From Primorskyibacter sedentarius (GTDB taxonomy: Bacteria; Pseudomonadota; Alphaproteobacteria; Rhodobacterales; Rhodobacteraceae), in contig NZ_SLZU01000002.1 in the NCBI RefSeq assembly GCF_004342065.1, positions 372,001-436,000 of the forward strand: a stretch of DNA of 64,000 nucleotides, in the 5' to 3' direction. This document shows, piece by piece, positions 34,675 through 43,052 of the stretch. Numbering within the stretch: the stretch's first letter is position 1; each line of letters starts with the position of its first letter. A program made the translations under genes and the position numbers. The notes beneath the pieces were generated by a model. That model was not told where the DNA came from, ran no database searches, and saw only the letters and a list, made by a program, of their open reading frames with translations.

Positions 34675-35268
34675 ATGGCTAGAGCAAAGTTTCTCTGCGA
34701 TGCCGAGCGATGCATCGAATGCAACGCCTGCGTCACCGCGTGTAAGAACGAACACGAGGTGCCCTGGGGGATCAACCGCCGACGCGTGGTGACGATCCAG
34801 GACGGCCAGCCCGGCGAGCGGTCGATCTCGGTCGCATGCATGCACTGTTCGGATGCACCCTGCATGGCGGTCTGCCCGGTGGATTGTTTCTACCAGAACG
34901 ACGAAGGCGTCGTCCTGCATTCCAAGGATCTGTGCATCGGCTGCGGCTATTGCTTCTACGCGTGCCCGTTTGGTGCGCCGCAATACCCGCAGGCGGGCAA
35001 TTTCGGATCCCGTGGCAAGATGGACAAATGCACCTTCTGTGCAGGTGGTCCGGAGGAAAACAACTCCACCGCCGAGTTCGCCAAATACGGGCGCAACCGG
35101 ATCGCCGAAGGCAAGCTGCCGATCTGCGCCGAGATGTGTTCCACCAAGGCCCTTCTGGCGGGGGATGGCGACATTGTGTCGGCGATCTACCGCGAGCGGG
35201 TCGTGGCGCGCGGCTTTGGTTCCGGCGCCTGGGGTTGGGGCACCGCCTACGATCAGAAAGGCGGCTGA
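34675..35268 (+). CDS. Formate dehydrogenase beta iron-sulfur subunit
   Basis: A 197-aa ferredoxin-type subunit that passes electrons from the alpha subunit to the membrane cytochrome b. The cysteine groups for four 4Fe-4S clusters are CIECNACVTAC (14-24), CMHCSDAPCMAVC, CIGCGYCFYAC and CTFC with CAEMC. It lacks the C-terminal membrane helix of E. coli FdnH. It also has no signal peptide and so would be exported by hitch-hiking with Tat-bearing alpha. It starts 12 bp after fdhA, with AAGGAGG as ribosome site. Confidence 0.95.
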   Translation: MARAKFLCDAERCIECNACVTACKNEHEVPWGINRRRVVTIQDGQPGERSISVACMHCSDAPCMAVCPVDCFYQNDEGVVLHSKDLCIGCGYCFYACPFGAPQYPQAGNFGSRGKMDKCTFCAGGPEENNSTAEFAKYGRNRIAEGKLPICAEMCSTKALLAGDGDIVSAIYRERVVARGFGSGAWGWGTAYDQKGG

Positions 35269-35363
35269 AGCCGTCCGGGTCCGGCGGGGTGATCCTTTGC
35301 CGGGCCAACCTGCAGGGATATTGGTCGCTTGACTTTTGGTCCATGTGGGACAGGTGAAGAAGA

Positions 35364-35415
35364 CGGGAGCGAGGGGTCAGCCCCTCGTCTTCCCACGCGC
35401 ATTTTTGAAAAATGA
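35364..35415. repeat. Extragenic palindrome GCGAGGGGnCAGCCCCTCG plus AT-rich dyad
   Basis: GCGAGGGG-TCAG-CCCCTCG (35369-35387) forms a strong short hairpin with outer GAAGA/TCTTC arms. It is followed by the dyad CATTTTT-G-AAAAATG (35400-35414). The hairpin core recurs at 60428-60447 with one or two changes. It lies between the beta and gamma subunit genes of formate dehydrogenase, in a 209-bp gap without a gene. Confidence 0.6.
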
Positions 35416-35477
35416 AGAAGGGCGGGGCCGATGATCTGGCGACCGCCCGAGTGGTTGCGAGCCCGGAAAGGTGAACC

Positions 35478-36680
35478 ATGTTGCGTCGCTTGATGACCGT
35501 TCTGATGCTGGTTTTGCTGGCGGCCCCCGTCGGGGTGGCCGCGCAAGAGTCAGACACGCCCCAGATTGATCGCTCTGCCACCGGCGGGGCGCAGACGCTG
35601 GAGGATATCCTGCGTCGCCAGAAGGGCGAGAAGGTGGATGACACGTTCCGCCGCGAAGCGATTGGCGGGGATGCCGTGTCGGCGCCGGGGCTTGGCCCTC
35701 TTGGGGGTGCGTCCGATCCCGAGTTGTGGCGCGCGCTGCGCTACAACGAAGTCGATGTCACAACCTCGACCCGTGGCGAATTGGGCAAGGTGCTTGTTCA
35801 GGATGGCGGGATGCGCTGGTACGAATTCCGGCAAGGCCCGCTGGTGACCTATGGTGGCTGGCTGCTGCTCGGGACAATTGCCGTGCTCGCGGTGTTCTAT
35901 CTGCTGCGCGGGCGCGTCCGCATCGATGGCGAGAAAGCCGGCCGCACCGTCACGCGCTTTCAGGCGTTCGAACGGTTTTCGCACTGGCTCCTCGCGGGCT
36001 CTTTTGTTCTGCTGGGGATCACCGGGCTTCTGACATTGATGGGGCGGATGTTCATCGCGCCCTATCTGGGGCGGGAGGCGAACGCGGCCCTGCTGACGGT
36101 GTCCAAGCTGATCCACAACAATGTCTCATGGGCGTTCATGCTGGGGCTGATCCTCGTCTTCGTGCTGTGGGTCTGGCACAATATCCCGAACCGGACCGAT
36201 CTTGTCTGGCTGTCTCAGGCGGGCGGCATCATCGGGAAAAAGCACCCGCCCGCGAAAAAGTTCAACGCCGGGCAGAAGCTGATCTTCTGGTCGGTGATCG
36301 TTCTGGGGGCGTCGCTGTCTGTTTCCGGGCTTTCGCTGCTCTTCCCGTTCGAGATGCCGCTATTTGCAAAGACCTTTGGCTTTCTCAATGATCTGGGCGC
36401 ACCGGGCTGGGTCGGGTTTGATCCTTTGCCCACCGCACTGGCCCCGCAGGAAGAGATGCAGCTGGCGCAGCTTTGGCATGCGATCATTGCTTTCGTCATG
36501 ATGGCGATCATCCTCGGGCATATCTATATCGGCACGCTGGGGATGGAGGGCGCGTTCGATGCCATGGGATCGGGCGAGGTTGACGAGGCCTGGGCGCATC
36601 AGCACCACTCCATCTGGCTGGAAGAGGTCAAAGCGAAAGAGCAGACCGCCACGCCGAAAGATGGCATGCCGGCGGAGTAG
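35478..36680 (+). CDS. Formate dehydrogenase gamma subunit (cytochrome b)
   Basis: Membrane cytochrome b subunit, 400 aa, that takes electrons from the beta subunit to quinone. It has a cleavable signal (about 1-24), a periplasmic segment of ~110 residues, and then four transmembrane helices (about 125-142, 170-190, 215-235, 270-290, with another hydrophobic stretch near 335). Candidate heme histidines are seen in ERFSHWLLAG and QLWHAIIAFV. The long N-terminal region ahead of the first helix fits the proteobacterial FDH gamma form. The gene is separated from beta by 209 bp containing an extragenic palindrome. Confidence 0.93.
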   Translation: MLRRLMTVLMLVLLAAPVGVAAQESDTPQIDRSATGGAQTLEDILRRQKGEKVDDTFRREAIGGDAVSAPGLGPLGGASDPELWRALRYNEVDVTTSTRGELGKVLVQDGGMRWYEFRQGPLVTYGGWLLLGTIAVLAVFYLLRGRVRIDGEKAGRTVTRFQAFERFSHWLLAGSFVLLGITGLLTLMGRMFIAPYLGREANAALLTVSKLIHNNVSWAFMLGLILVFVLWVWHNIPNRTDLVWLSQAGGIIGKKHPPAKKFNAGQKLIFWSVIVLGASLSVSGLSLLFPFEMPLFAKTFGFLNDLGAPGWVGFDPLPTALAPQEEMQLAQLWHAIIAFVMMAIILGHIYIGTLGMEGAFDAMGSGEVDEAWAHQHHSIWLEEVKAKEQTATPKDGMPAE

Positions 36681-36684
36681 CCAA

Positions 36685-38004
36685 ATGGGGCGCGCGTTGA
36701 TCCTTGCCGCCTGCCTTGCCGCAGCCCCGGCATCGGCGCAGGACTTCACCACGCTGAAGGGCCATGGCGGGCCTGTCATGGGCATCGCCGTTGACACGGG
36801 CGGCCGGGTTGCGACTGCCAGCTTTGACAATTCGATCGGCATCTGGGAGGGCGCCTCGCCTGCCTGGCTGGAAGGGCATGACGCGGCAGTGAACGTGGTG
36901 AAGTTCCGTAGCGACGGGTTTCTGGTGTCTGGCGGCGATGATTTCACCGTACGCGTTTGGCCCGCAGGTAGCGTGAACCGCGTGCTGGGCGAACATCGGG
37001 GCAAGGTCACGGATATTTCCATTTCAACTGAGGCCGGGCTTGTGGCCAGTGCCTCATGGGACGGCACTATCGGGCTGTTGCCATTGGATGCGAATTGGGC
37101 GTGGGCCCTTTATCCGCCGCTCGACGAACCTGACCCACGCTTTCTGAAAGCGTCCGGTGCGGTGAATGCAGTGGGATTTCACGGGCCGGATGTGCTTTAC
37201 GCCGCTACGGCTACCGGCGAGGTGGTGAGATACGACCTTGCGCGTGACGCCGCTCTGCCCGTCGCCCGGCATGGGTTCGGGGTCAACGAGCTGATCGTGA
37301 CCGATGACTGGATCGCCTACGGCGCGGTGGATGGAGGAACCCGGATCATCGACCATCAGGGTGCAGAGATCGCTGATTTCACGCTCGACCGGCGCCCGAT
37401 CCTGTCGATGGCCTACCATGGCGACACGCATCAGCTCGCCGTTGGTGACGGGCATGGCTACATCATGATGGTAGACACCGCCGATTGGCGGATCGTCCGA
37501 GATTTTCGGGCGACGCGCGAAGGACCCGTTTGGGCACTGGCGTTTTCTTCTGACGGGACGACGATCTATGCCGGGGGGCTGGATGACGTGGCTTTTGGCT
37601 GGCCGGTCGATACTCTGGATGCCTATGATCCGGGTATTTCCGGCCAGCGCAGTTTCCTTCGCGCGCCCGAAGAGATGAGCAATGGCGAGAGGCAGTTCAT
37701 GCGCAAATGCTCGATCTGCCACGCGCTGGAGGGCAGCGCCTCGCGCAAGGCCGGGCCGAGCCTGCATGGGCTTTTCGGGCGTCCGGCAGGAACCGTGCCG
37801 GGCTATCGCTATTCGGACACGCTCCGCATGTCTGATATCGTCTGGGATGAAACCACGGTGGATGCGCTGTTCGATCAGGGGCCAGACCACTATATTCCCG
37901 GCAGCAAGATGCCGATGCAGGTCATTGCAGGCAAGGATGACCGGGCCGATCTGATCGGCTTTCTGAAACAGGCGACGCGGGAAAACCACGAAAATGAGGA
38001 GTAG
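36685..38004 (+). CDS. Secreted WD40-repeat protein fused to cytochrome c
   Basis: A 439-aa exported protein starting MGRALILAACLAAAPASAQD (signal peptide). Residues ~25-315 hold about six WD40-type beta-propeller blades, for example GRVATASFDNSIGIWEG and GFLVSGGDDFTVRVWPAG. The last ~110 residues are a cytochrome c domain with heme site CSICH (342-346), GPSLHGLFGR, and GSKMPMQVI as the likely axial Met. The start four bases after the FDH gamma stop, and the operon position, suggest a periplasmic electron acceptor or docking protein for formate dehydrogenase. Bacterial WD40-cytochrome c fusions are known, but a role with FDH is inference. Confidence 0.85.
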   Translation: MGRALILAACLAAAPASAQDFTTLKGHGGPVMGIAVDTGGRVATASFDNSIGIWEGASPAWLEGHDAAVNVVKFRSDGFLVSGGDDFTVRVWPAGSVNRVLGEHRGKVTDISISTEAGLVASASWDGTIGLLPLDANWAWALYPPLDEPDPRFLKASGAVNAVGFHGPDVLYAATATGEVVRYDLARDAALPVARHGFGVNELIVTDDWIAYGAVDGGTRIIDHQGAEIADFTLDRRPILSMAYHGDTHQLAVGDGHGYIMMVDTADWRIVRDFRATREGPVWALAFSSDGTTIYAGGLDDVAFGWPVDTLDAYDPGISGQRSFLRAPEEMSNGERQFMRKCSICHALEGSASRKAGPSLHGLFGRPAGTVPGYRYSDTLRMSDIVWDETTVDALFDQGPDHYIPGSKMPMQVIAGKDDRADLIGFLKQATRENHENEE

Positions 38005-38010
38005 GGCAAA

Positions 38011-38136
38011 ATGAAATCCATGCTGGCAGCCTTTATGGCCATCGCCCTGATCGGGGTGGGCGCCCATTTTTCATTGCATGCATTGGAGTTTTCCGCGCAG
38101 GAGGTCTATTCCGGGCCTGCCGTCCGGGTTGACTGA
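38011..38136 (+). CDS. 41-residue single-helix membrane peptide
   Basis: A short gene too small for standard calling: ATG at 38011, TGA at 38134-38136. The first ~20 residues are hydrophobic (MKSMLAAFMAIALIGVGAHF), either a signal anchor or a signal peptide. The rest is LHALEFSAQEVYSGPAVRVD. It starts 6 bp after the WD40-cytochrome stop, with AGGAG-type spacing (GAGGAGTAGGGCAAA), and ends 24 bp before the regulator gene. Operon position and a clean start support it as real. No family is recognised. Confidence 0.6.
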   Translation: MKSMLAAFMAIALIGVGAHFSLHALEFSAQEVYSGPAVRVD

Positions 38137-38160
38137 CGGCATCGGAAAACGGCGGGCAGA

Positions 38161-39495
38161 ATGACAACATCCGACGAGTATGGCGGGCCTCTATCGGGCG
38201 CATCGATCCTTGTGATCGATGATGAACCGGGGATGCGCAATTTCCTGAAGAAGATCCTTGAACCGCGCGTGAAACGGGTGGAGCAAGCGGCCTCTTCGGC
38301 GGAGGCGACGCAAAAACTGGACGAAGCGCATTTCGATCTGGTGATTGTCGACAACATCATGCCAGGCATGACCGGGCTGGAATGGGTGACGGAACAGCAG
38401 CGGCTGGGATTCTTCGCCGATACGATCCTGATGACGGCCTATGCCGACCTTGAAACCGCAATTGCGGCGCTGCGGGCAGGGGTCAGTGACTTCGTGCTCA
38501 AACCCTTTCGAGCCAATCAGATCCTTGGCGCCGTGGCGCGCACGCTGGATCGCAAATATCTGCGGCGGGACAACACGCTCTTGCGGCGGGAATTGCTGTC
38601 AGATGCGGGGCACGGTCAGCTGTTGGGCAAGTCCGAAGCGTTGAGCGCGGTGCGCGCGCTTCTGCACAAGCTGGCGCCCTTGCCGACGCCGGTGCTGTTC
38701 ACGGGGGCCAGCGGCACGGGCAAGGAGCTGGCGGCGCGGCATTTGCACAAGCTGTCGGACCGCGCGGAAAAGCCGTTTGTGGCGGTGAATTGCGCGGCAA
38801 TCGCCCCTGACCGGATCGCGGCAGAGCTGTTCGGCGTGGTCGAGGAAAACGACCGGCTGCGCCCGGGCCTGCTATTGCTGGCCGATGGCGGCACCCTGTT
38901 CCTTGACGAGGTGGCGCAGATGCCCGAGCAGTTGCAAGCTGCGCTACTTCGCGTGCTGGAGGATCAGCGCGTTCGCCCAGTGGGCGCCGAACGAGAGCTG
39001 ATGCTGAACCTGCGCTTTCTGTTCGCCACGAATGCCGATCTGGAACAGGCGGTGGCCGACGGCCGGTTCCGCGCCGATCTCTATCACCGGATCAACGTGC
39101 TGGAGGTCGCCTTGCCGCCCTTGCGCGACCGGTCCGAGGACATCGTGGAGCTTGCGGCGCTGTTTCTGGATCAGTTCGCGGTCACGCTGGGGATGTCGGG
39201 GCTCGAGCTCAACGACGAAACCCTGCTGAAAATGCGGCGCTATGACTGGCCGGGCAATGTGCGCGAGCTCAAGAACCTGATCGAACGGTCGGTGATCCTT
39301 GGCGCGTTCCCCGAGGAATTTGCGGGCGGCGGGTCGATCACCGGGGCGCAGGCGATCGAGAATCTGGAACTGGTCACCCAGCGCCACATCCTGCATGTGC
39401 TGGACCTGTGCAAGGGCAACCGGGCAGAGGCCGCGCGCCGTCTTGGCGTGTCGCGCAAGACCGTTGACCGCAAGGTCGCGTCCTGGGGTGGCTGA
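38161..39495 (+). CDS. NtrC-family response regulator lacking GAFTGA
   Basis: A 444-aa response regulator. Receiver domain (15-130) with D64 in VDNIMPGM and K114 in KPF. AAA+ domain (150-385) with Walker A GASGTGKE, Walker B GGTLFLDE and RYDWPGNVRELKN. C-terminal Fis-type helix-turn-helix NRAEAARRLGVSRKTVDRKV. The loop that contacts sigma-54 is absent: after ELFG the sequence reads VVEENDRLRPG where GAFTGA should be. Rhodobacter capsulatus NtrC also lacks GAFTGA and works with sigma-70. It closes the FDH operon, so it may regulate formate metabolism; no kinase gene is adjacent. Confidence 0.92.
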   Translation: MTTSDEYGGPLSGASILVIDDEPGMRNFLKKILEPRVKRVEQAASSAEATQKLDEAHFDLVIVDNIMPGMTGLEWVTEQQRLGFFADTILMTAYADLETAIAALRAGVSDFVLKPFRANQILGAVARTLDRKYLRRDNTLLRRELLSDAGHGQLLGKSEALSAVRALLHKLAPLPTPVLFTGASGTGKELAARHLHKLSDRAEKPFVAVNCAAIAPDRIAAELFGVVEENDRLRPGLLLLADGGTLFLDEVAQMPEQLQAALLRVLEDQRVRPVGAERELMLNLRFLFATNADLEQAVADGRFRADLYHRINVLEVALPPLRDRSEDIVELAALFLDQFAVTLGMSGLELNDETLLKMRRYDWPGNVRELKNLIERSVILGAFPEEFAGGGSITGAQAIENLELVTQRHILHVLDLCKGNRAEAARRLGVSRKTVDRKVASWGG

Positions 39496-39497
39496 GC

Positions 39498-40508
39498 TTA
39501 AAGGGTGTAGTAATCGCGATACCAGCGCGCGAACCGGTCCAGCCCTTCGCGGAACCCGGTTTGCGGACGGTAGCCTGTCAGCGTGTGCAGCAGCGATGCA
39601 TCTGCCCAAGTCGCGGGCACATCGCCCTTCTGCATTTCCATGTAGTTGCGCTTTGCCTTGACGCCCAGGCTGTCCTCCAGCGCCTCGATGAAATCCAGCA
39701 GGCGGACCTTGTCGGAATTGCCGATATTGACGACTCGGTAGGGTGCGACCGGCGACAGGCTGTCGCCTTCGGGCACCACACCATCCTCGGGCAGCTCGGG
39801 CACTGCGTCGATCAGCAGGCGAATGGCACGGACCAGATCCTCGACATAGGTGAAGTCGCGATACATGTCGCCCTGGTTGTAGATGTCGATGGCGTCGCCC
39901 TTCAGCATCGCATTGGCGAATTTGAAATAGGCCATGTCGGGCCGCCCCCACGGGCCGTAGACGGTGAAGAACCGGAACATCGTCGTGGGCAGGTTCCACA
40001 GATGCGCATAGGAATGGCCCATCGCCTCTGTTGCCTTCTTGGTGGCGGCGTAGATCGTCATCGGCGTGTCGGCCTTGTCCGTCTCGCGGAAGGGCATTTC
40101 GGTATTGGCCCCATAGACCGAACTGGTGGAGGCCATCAGTAGGTGGTCGACCTCGTGGCGACGCGCGGCCTCCATCACGTTGAACGTGCCGGTCACGTTG
40201 GCATCGACATAGGCGCGCGGGTTTTCAAGGCTGTAGCGCACCCCCGCCTGCGCGGCCAGATGCACGATCACATCGGGGCGGAAGTCATCAGCAGCCTTGT
40301 CGAAGGCGGCCACGTCTTCCAGCATCGCCTCGGTCATCGAAAACCTGTCCGATTGCAGCAGCATGGCGTTTCGGCGTTGCTTCAGCCCGATGTCGTAATA
40401 GTCGGTCATCCCGTCATAGCCGTGCACCGTGAAGCCTTCGGCCAGCAGAAGCTGCGCGAGGTGAAAGCCGATGAACCCTGCGGTTCCGGTGATCAGGATG
40501 CGGCGCAT
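39498..40508 (-). CDS. NAD-dependent UDP-glucuronate 4-epimerase-like protein
   Basis: A 336-aa short-chain dehydrogenase-type nucleotide-sugar epimerase. It shows the NAD-binding GTAGFIGFHLA motif at the N-terminus, HLAAQAGVRYSLENPRAY, the Ser-Tyr-Lys catalytic set (STSSVYG and YAATKKATE), and FRFFTVYGPWGRPDMAYFKF, which is characteristic of UDP-glucuronate 4-epimerases (CapI/LpsL). Such an enzyme supplies UDP-galacturonate for surface polysaccharide. It is convergent with the regulator gene, with only 2 bp between stop codons. No other sugar genes are adjacent. Confidence 0.9.
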   Translation of the reverse strand: MRRILITGTAGFIGFHLAQLLLAEGFTVHGYDGMTDYYDIGLKQRRNAMLLQSDRFSMTEAMLEDVAAFDKAADDFRPDVIVHLAAQAGVRYSLENPRAYVDANVTGTFNVMEAARRHEVDHLLMASTSSVYGANTEMPFRETDKADTPMTIYAATKKATEAMGHSYAHLWNLPTTMFRFFTVYGPWGRPDMAYFKFANAMLKGDAIDIYNQGDMYRDFTYVEDLVRAIRLLIDAVPELPEDGVVPEGDSLSPVAPYRVVNIGNSDKVRLLDFIEALEDSLGVKAKRNYMEMQKGDVPATWADASLLHTLTGYRPQTGFREGLDRFARWYRDYYTL

Positions 40509-40713
40509 GTCAGGTCTCCACGGTCTGTTACGTCCGGCCTGTCAGTGGGCCGGGCCTTTCCGCGTGTCTGCCAGAGGATGGGCGCGGTGTCGACGCCAGA
40601 CTGCCAGAGCGCGCGCAGTTTCCTGTGCCGACCGATCTGATGCAGCACCCTTTTCACCCGTTCGGCGGCGCGATAGGCTTTGGCGTCGTTGCCCTTGCCA
40701 AAGGATCCCCCGG

Positions 40714-41595
40714 ATGAAACCGATCCGCTCTTTTCTGTTTGTTCCGGCCAACAAGGAACGCATGATCGACAAGGCCGCCGATGCCGGGGCCGATGCGATC
40801 ATTCTGGATCTTGAAGACAGCGTTCCACCCGACGAAAAGGCCGAGGCGCGCGCGCTGGTGGCGGGCAAGATCGAAGCTCTGGCCGCAAAGGGGCAGCGGG
40901 TCTGGGTCAGGGTGAACAAGTCCGCGCATCTTTACGACTATGATGATCTGATGGCCGTGGTGCGGCCGGGGCTGGAGGGCATCGTTGTGTCCAAGCCCTG
41001 GGGGCCGGAGGATGTGCATACTGCCGCCTGCATGGTGGCCGAGGCAGAAGCCCGCAACAATCTGGAGGTCGGGTCAGTGCGCCTGATCCCGATCCTTGAA
41101 ACCGCGCGGTCGATGCAGCTGTGTTTCGAGATAGCCGAACATCCGCGCGTGGCAGGCATTGTTGGCTGCACGGCAAAGAATGCCGATGTGGCCCGCGCGC
41201 TTGGGTTCATCTGGACGCCGCAGGGGCGCGAGACGGACTACCTGAAATCCCGCGTGGTGATGGCGGCGCGCGCTGCCGGCAAGCTGCCCATCGGCGGGCT
41301 GTGGCAGCAGGTCAAGGATCTGGAGGGGCTGGACAGCTTCACCCGGTACGACCGTCAGCTCGGCATGGCGGGCGATCTGATCCTGCACCCGTCCAATGTG
41401 GAGATCGTGAACCGCGTCTTTACCCCCACGGCTGACGAGGTCGCCTATTACCGTGGCATGGTCGAGGCGCTGGATGCCGCGCAGGCGGCGGGGCGCGCCT
41501 CTGTCATGTATGACGGCGAACATATCGACATCGCCCATGTAAAGACGGCCCGTGACATCATCGCCCTTGCCGAAGGCTTCTCGTCGGGCGGGTAA
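40714..41595 (+). CDS. CitE-like CoA ester lyase (HpcH/HpaI family)
   Basis: A 293-aa lyase that cleaves or forms 3-hydroxyacyl-CoA esters, as in malyl-CoA or citramalyl-CoA lyases. It begins MKPIRSFLFVPANKERMIDK and has ILDLEDSVPPDEKAEAR with conserved metal-binding carboxylates, VRVN, and PILETARSM. The start at 40714 matches family N-termini; the upstream frame is not coding-like. The adjacent convergent MaoC hydratase suggests a combined hydratase/lyase step, but the substrate cannot be assigned. Confidence 0.88.
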   Translation: MKPIRSFLFVPANKERMIDKAADAGADAIILDLEDSVPPDEKAEARALVAGKIEALAAKGQRVWVRVNKSAHLYDYDDLMAVVRPGLEGIVVSKPWGPEDVHTAACMVAEAEARNNLEVGSVRLIPILETARSMQLCFEIAEHPRVAGIVGCTAKNADVARALGFIWTPQGRETDYLKSRVVMAARAAGKLPIGGLWQQVKDLEGLDSFTRYDRQLGMAGDLILHPSNVEIVNRVFTPTADEVAYYRGMVEALDAAQAAGRASVMYDGEHIDIAHVKTARDIIALAEGFSSGG

Positions 41596-41596
41596 C

Positions 41597-42061
41597 TCAG
41601 GCCGAGGCTGCCGGGGATTTCAGCTGCAAGCCGGAGCGTTTGCACTGCGCCACCAGAACCTCGTTCTGATTGTAGGCGCGGTGGATGAAGGTCACGATGC
41701 CCGCATTGGGCCGCGATTTGCTTTCGCGCAGCTCTGCCACTTCGGTCTCGATCCGCAGCGTGTCACCATGAAAGACCGGCGCGGGAAAGCGCACCTCGTC
41801 CCAGCCAAGATTGGCAATGGCGGTTCCAAGCGTGGTGTCGCCGACAGAAACGCCCACCATCAGGCCAAGCGTGAACCCGCTATTGACGAGCCGCTGGCCG
41901 AATTCCGTCTCTTCGCGGCAGTATTCTTCGTCCAGATGCAGGCGCGCGGGGTTATGCGTCATGGCGCAGAACATCACGTTGTCGGTTTCGGTGATGGTCC
42001 GGCGCAGCTCGTGTTTGAACACCTGCCCGACCTCCAGCTCGTCGAAAAATAGCCCTGCCAT
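41597..42061 (-). CDS. MaoC-family dehydratase
   Basis: A 154-aa hot-dog-fold hydratase. The segment THNPARLHLDEEYCRE corresponds to the (R)-specific hydratase motif with catalytic Asn/His region, and VNSGFTLGLMVGVSVGDTTLG to the central helix. The start at 42061 (MAGLFFDELEVGQVF) has a strong GAGGAG; an upstream extension does not. It is convergent with the CitE-like lyase, with 1 bp between the stops, so the pair is not an operon but is likely kept together for function. Confidence 0.85.
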   Translation of the reverse strand: MAGLFFDELEVGQVFKHELRRTITETDNVMFCAMTHNPARLHLDEEYCREETEFGQRLVNSGFTLGLMVGVSVGDTTLGTAIANLGWDEVRFPAPVFHGDTLRIETEVAELRESKSRPNAGIVTFIHRAYNQNEVLVAQCKRSGLQLKSPAASA

Positions 42062-42260
42062 CTCACTCCTCCTCGCGTGCCATGCTGCCCTGATCGGCTT
42101 TGCATGGCCATTTGTAGGCAGCAACCCGAGTGTCTTTCAACACAAAGCGTTTGGCCGTGGCACGGGCGCAGCCGAACTGGACGCGACTGACTTTCAGCTG
42201 CATTTGCAAGACGATCGTTCAGACGGCCAGCGGCCGCGAGCCAGTGCGGGCCGGAAAGGT

Positions 42261-43052
42261 TCAGGCCCGCACTCCCCGGAACACACTTGTCACCAGGAAA
42301 ATCAGGGCCGCAAAGCAGACAATCGAAGGCCCGGCTGGCGTGTCCAGAACATAGGCGGCGCGCAAACCGGCGACGGCCGACCCGCTGCCGATCAGCGCCG
42401 CGATCAAGGCCATCTCCTCGGGTGTGCGCGACAGTGGCCGCGCGGCGGCGGCCGGAATGATCAGCATCGCCGCGATCAACAGCACCCCGACAACCTTGAT
42501 CGCCACGGCAACCGTGACGGCGAGCGCGAGGGTCAGGACAAGCTGCTCGCGACGGGGGTCCATACCGCCCGCATAGGCAAGCTCTTCGCTAAGCGTGGAG
42601 GTCAGAAGTGCCGACCAGCGCCACGCGATCAGCCCGATGACCAGCGCTGCCCCTCCCCAGATCACGGCCAGATCCCCGCGCGACACGGCCAGAATGTCAC
42701 CAAAGAGATAGGCCATCAGGTCAATCCGGATGCCCGACAGGAAAGAGACAGCCACCAGCCCGAATGCAAGGGCGGAATGGGCCAGAACGCCCAGCAGCGT
42801 ATCCATCGCGTATCCGCGGCCTGTCAGCAGTGTGACGGTCAGCGCCATGGCCAGCGCAACTGCCACCGCCCCGGCAAAGATTGAGACGTTCAACGCCAGG
42901 GACAGGGCGATCCCAAGGATGGCGGCATGGGCGGTTGCGTCCCCGAAATAGGCCATGCGCCGCCAGACGACGAAGCTGCCCAGGGGCGCGGCTGCACAGG
43001 CCACGCCGACCCCGGCCAGCGTTGCGCGGATCATGAAATCGTCCAGCATCAT
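42261..43052 (-). CDS. znuB: Zinc ABC transporter permease
   Basis: Inner-membrane permease of the high-affinity zinc importer, 263 aa, with about seven or eight hydrophobic segments. Typical ABC-3 family features include PLGSFVVWRRMAYFGDATAH near residues 23-42, AMDTLLGVLAHSALA and LIAAMLIIPAAAARPLSRTP. It is the last gene of the zur-znuC-znuB operon and overlaps znuC by 4 bp. Confidence 0.95.
   Translation of the reverse strand: MMLDDFMIRATLAGVGVACAAAPLGSFVVWRRMAYFGDATAHAAILGIALSLALNVSIFAGAVAVALAMALTVTLLTGRGYAMDTLLGVLAHSALAFGLVAVSFLSGIRIDLMAYLFGDILAVSRGDLAVIWGGAALVIGLIAWRWSALLTSTLSEELAYAGGMDPRREQLVLTLALAVTVAVAIKVVGVLLIAAMLIIPAAAARPLSRTPEEMALIAALIGSGSAVAGLRAAYVLDTPAGPSIVCFAALIFLVTSVFRGVRA

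Noticed and set aside
33037-34983. 648-codon open frame on the minus strand
   Set aside because: Lies opposite fdhA and the start of the beta gene, which have clear conserved motifs. It arises from high GC third positions and has no recognisable domain or ribosome site.
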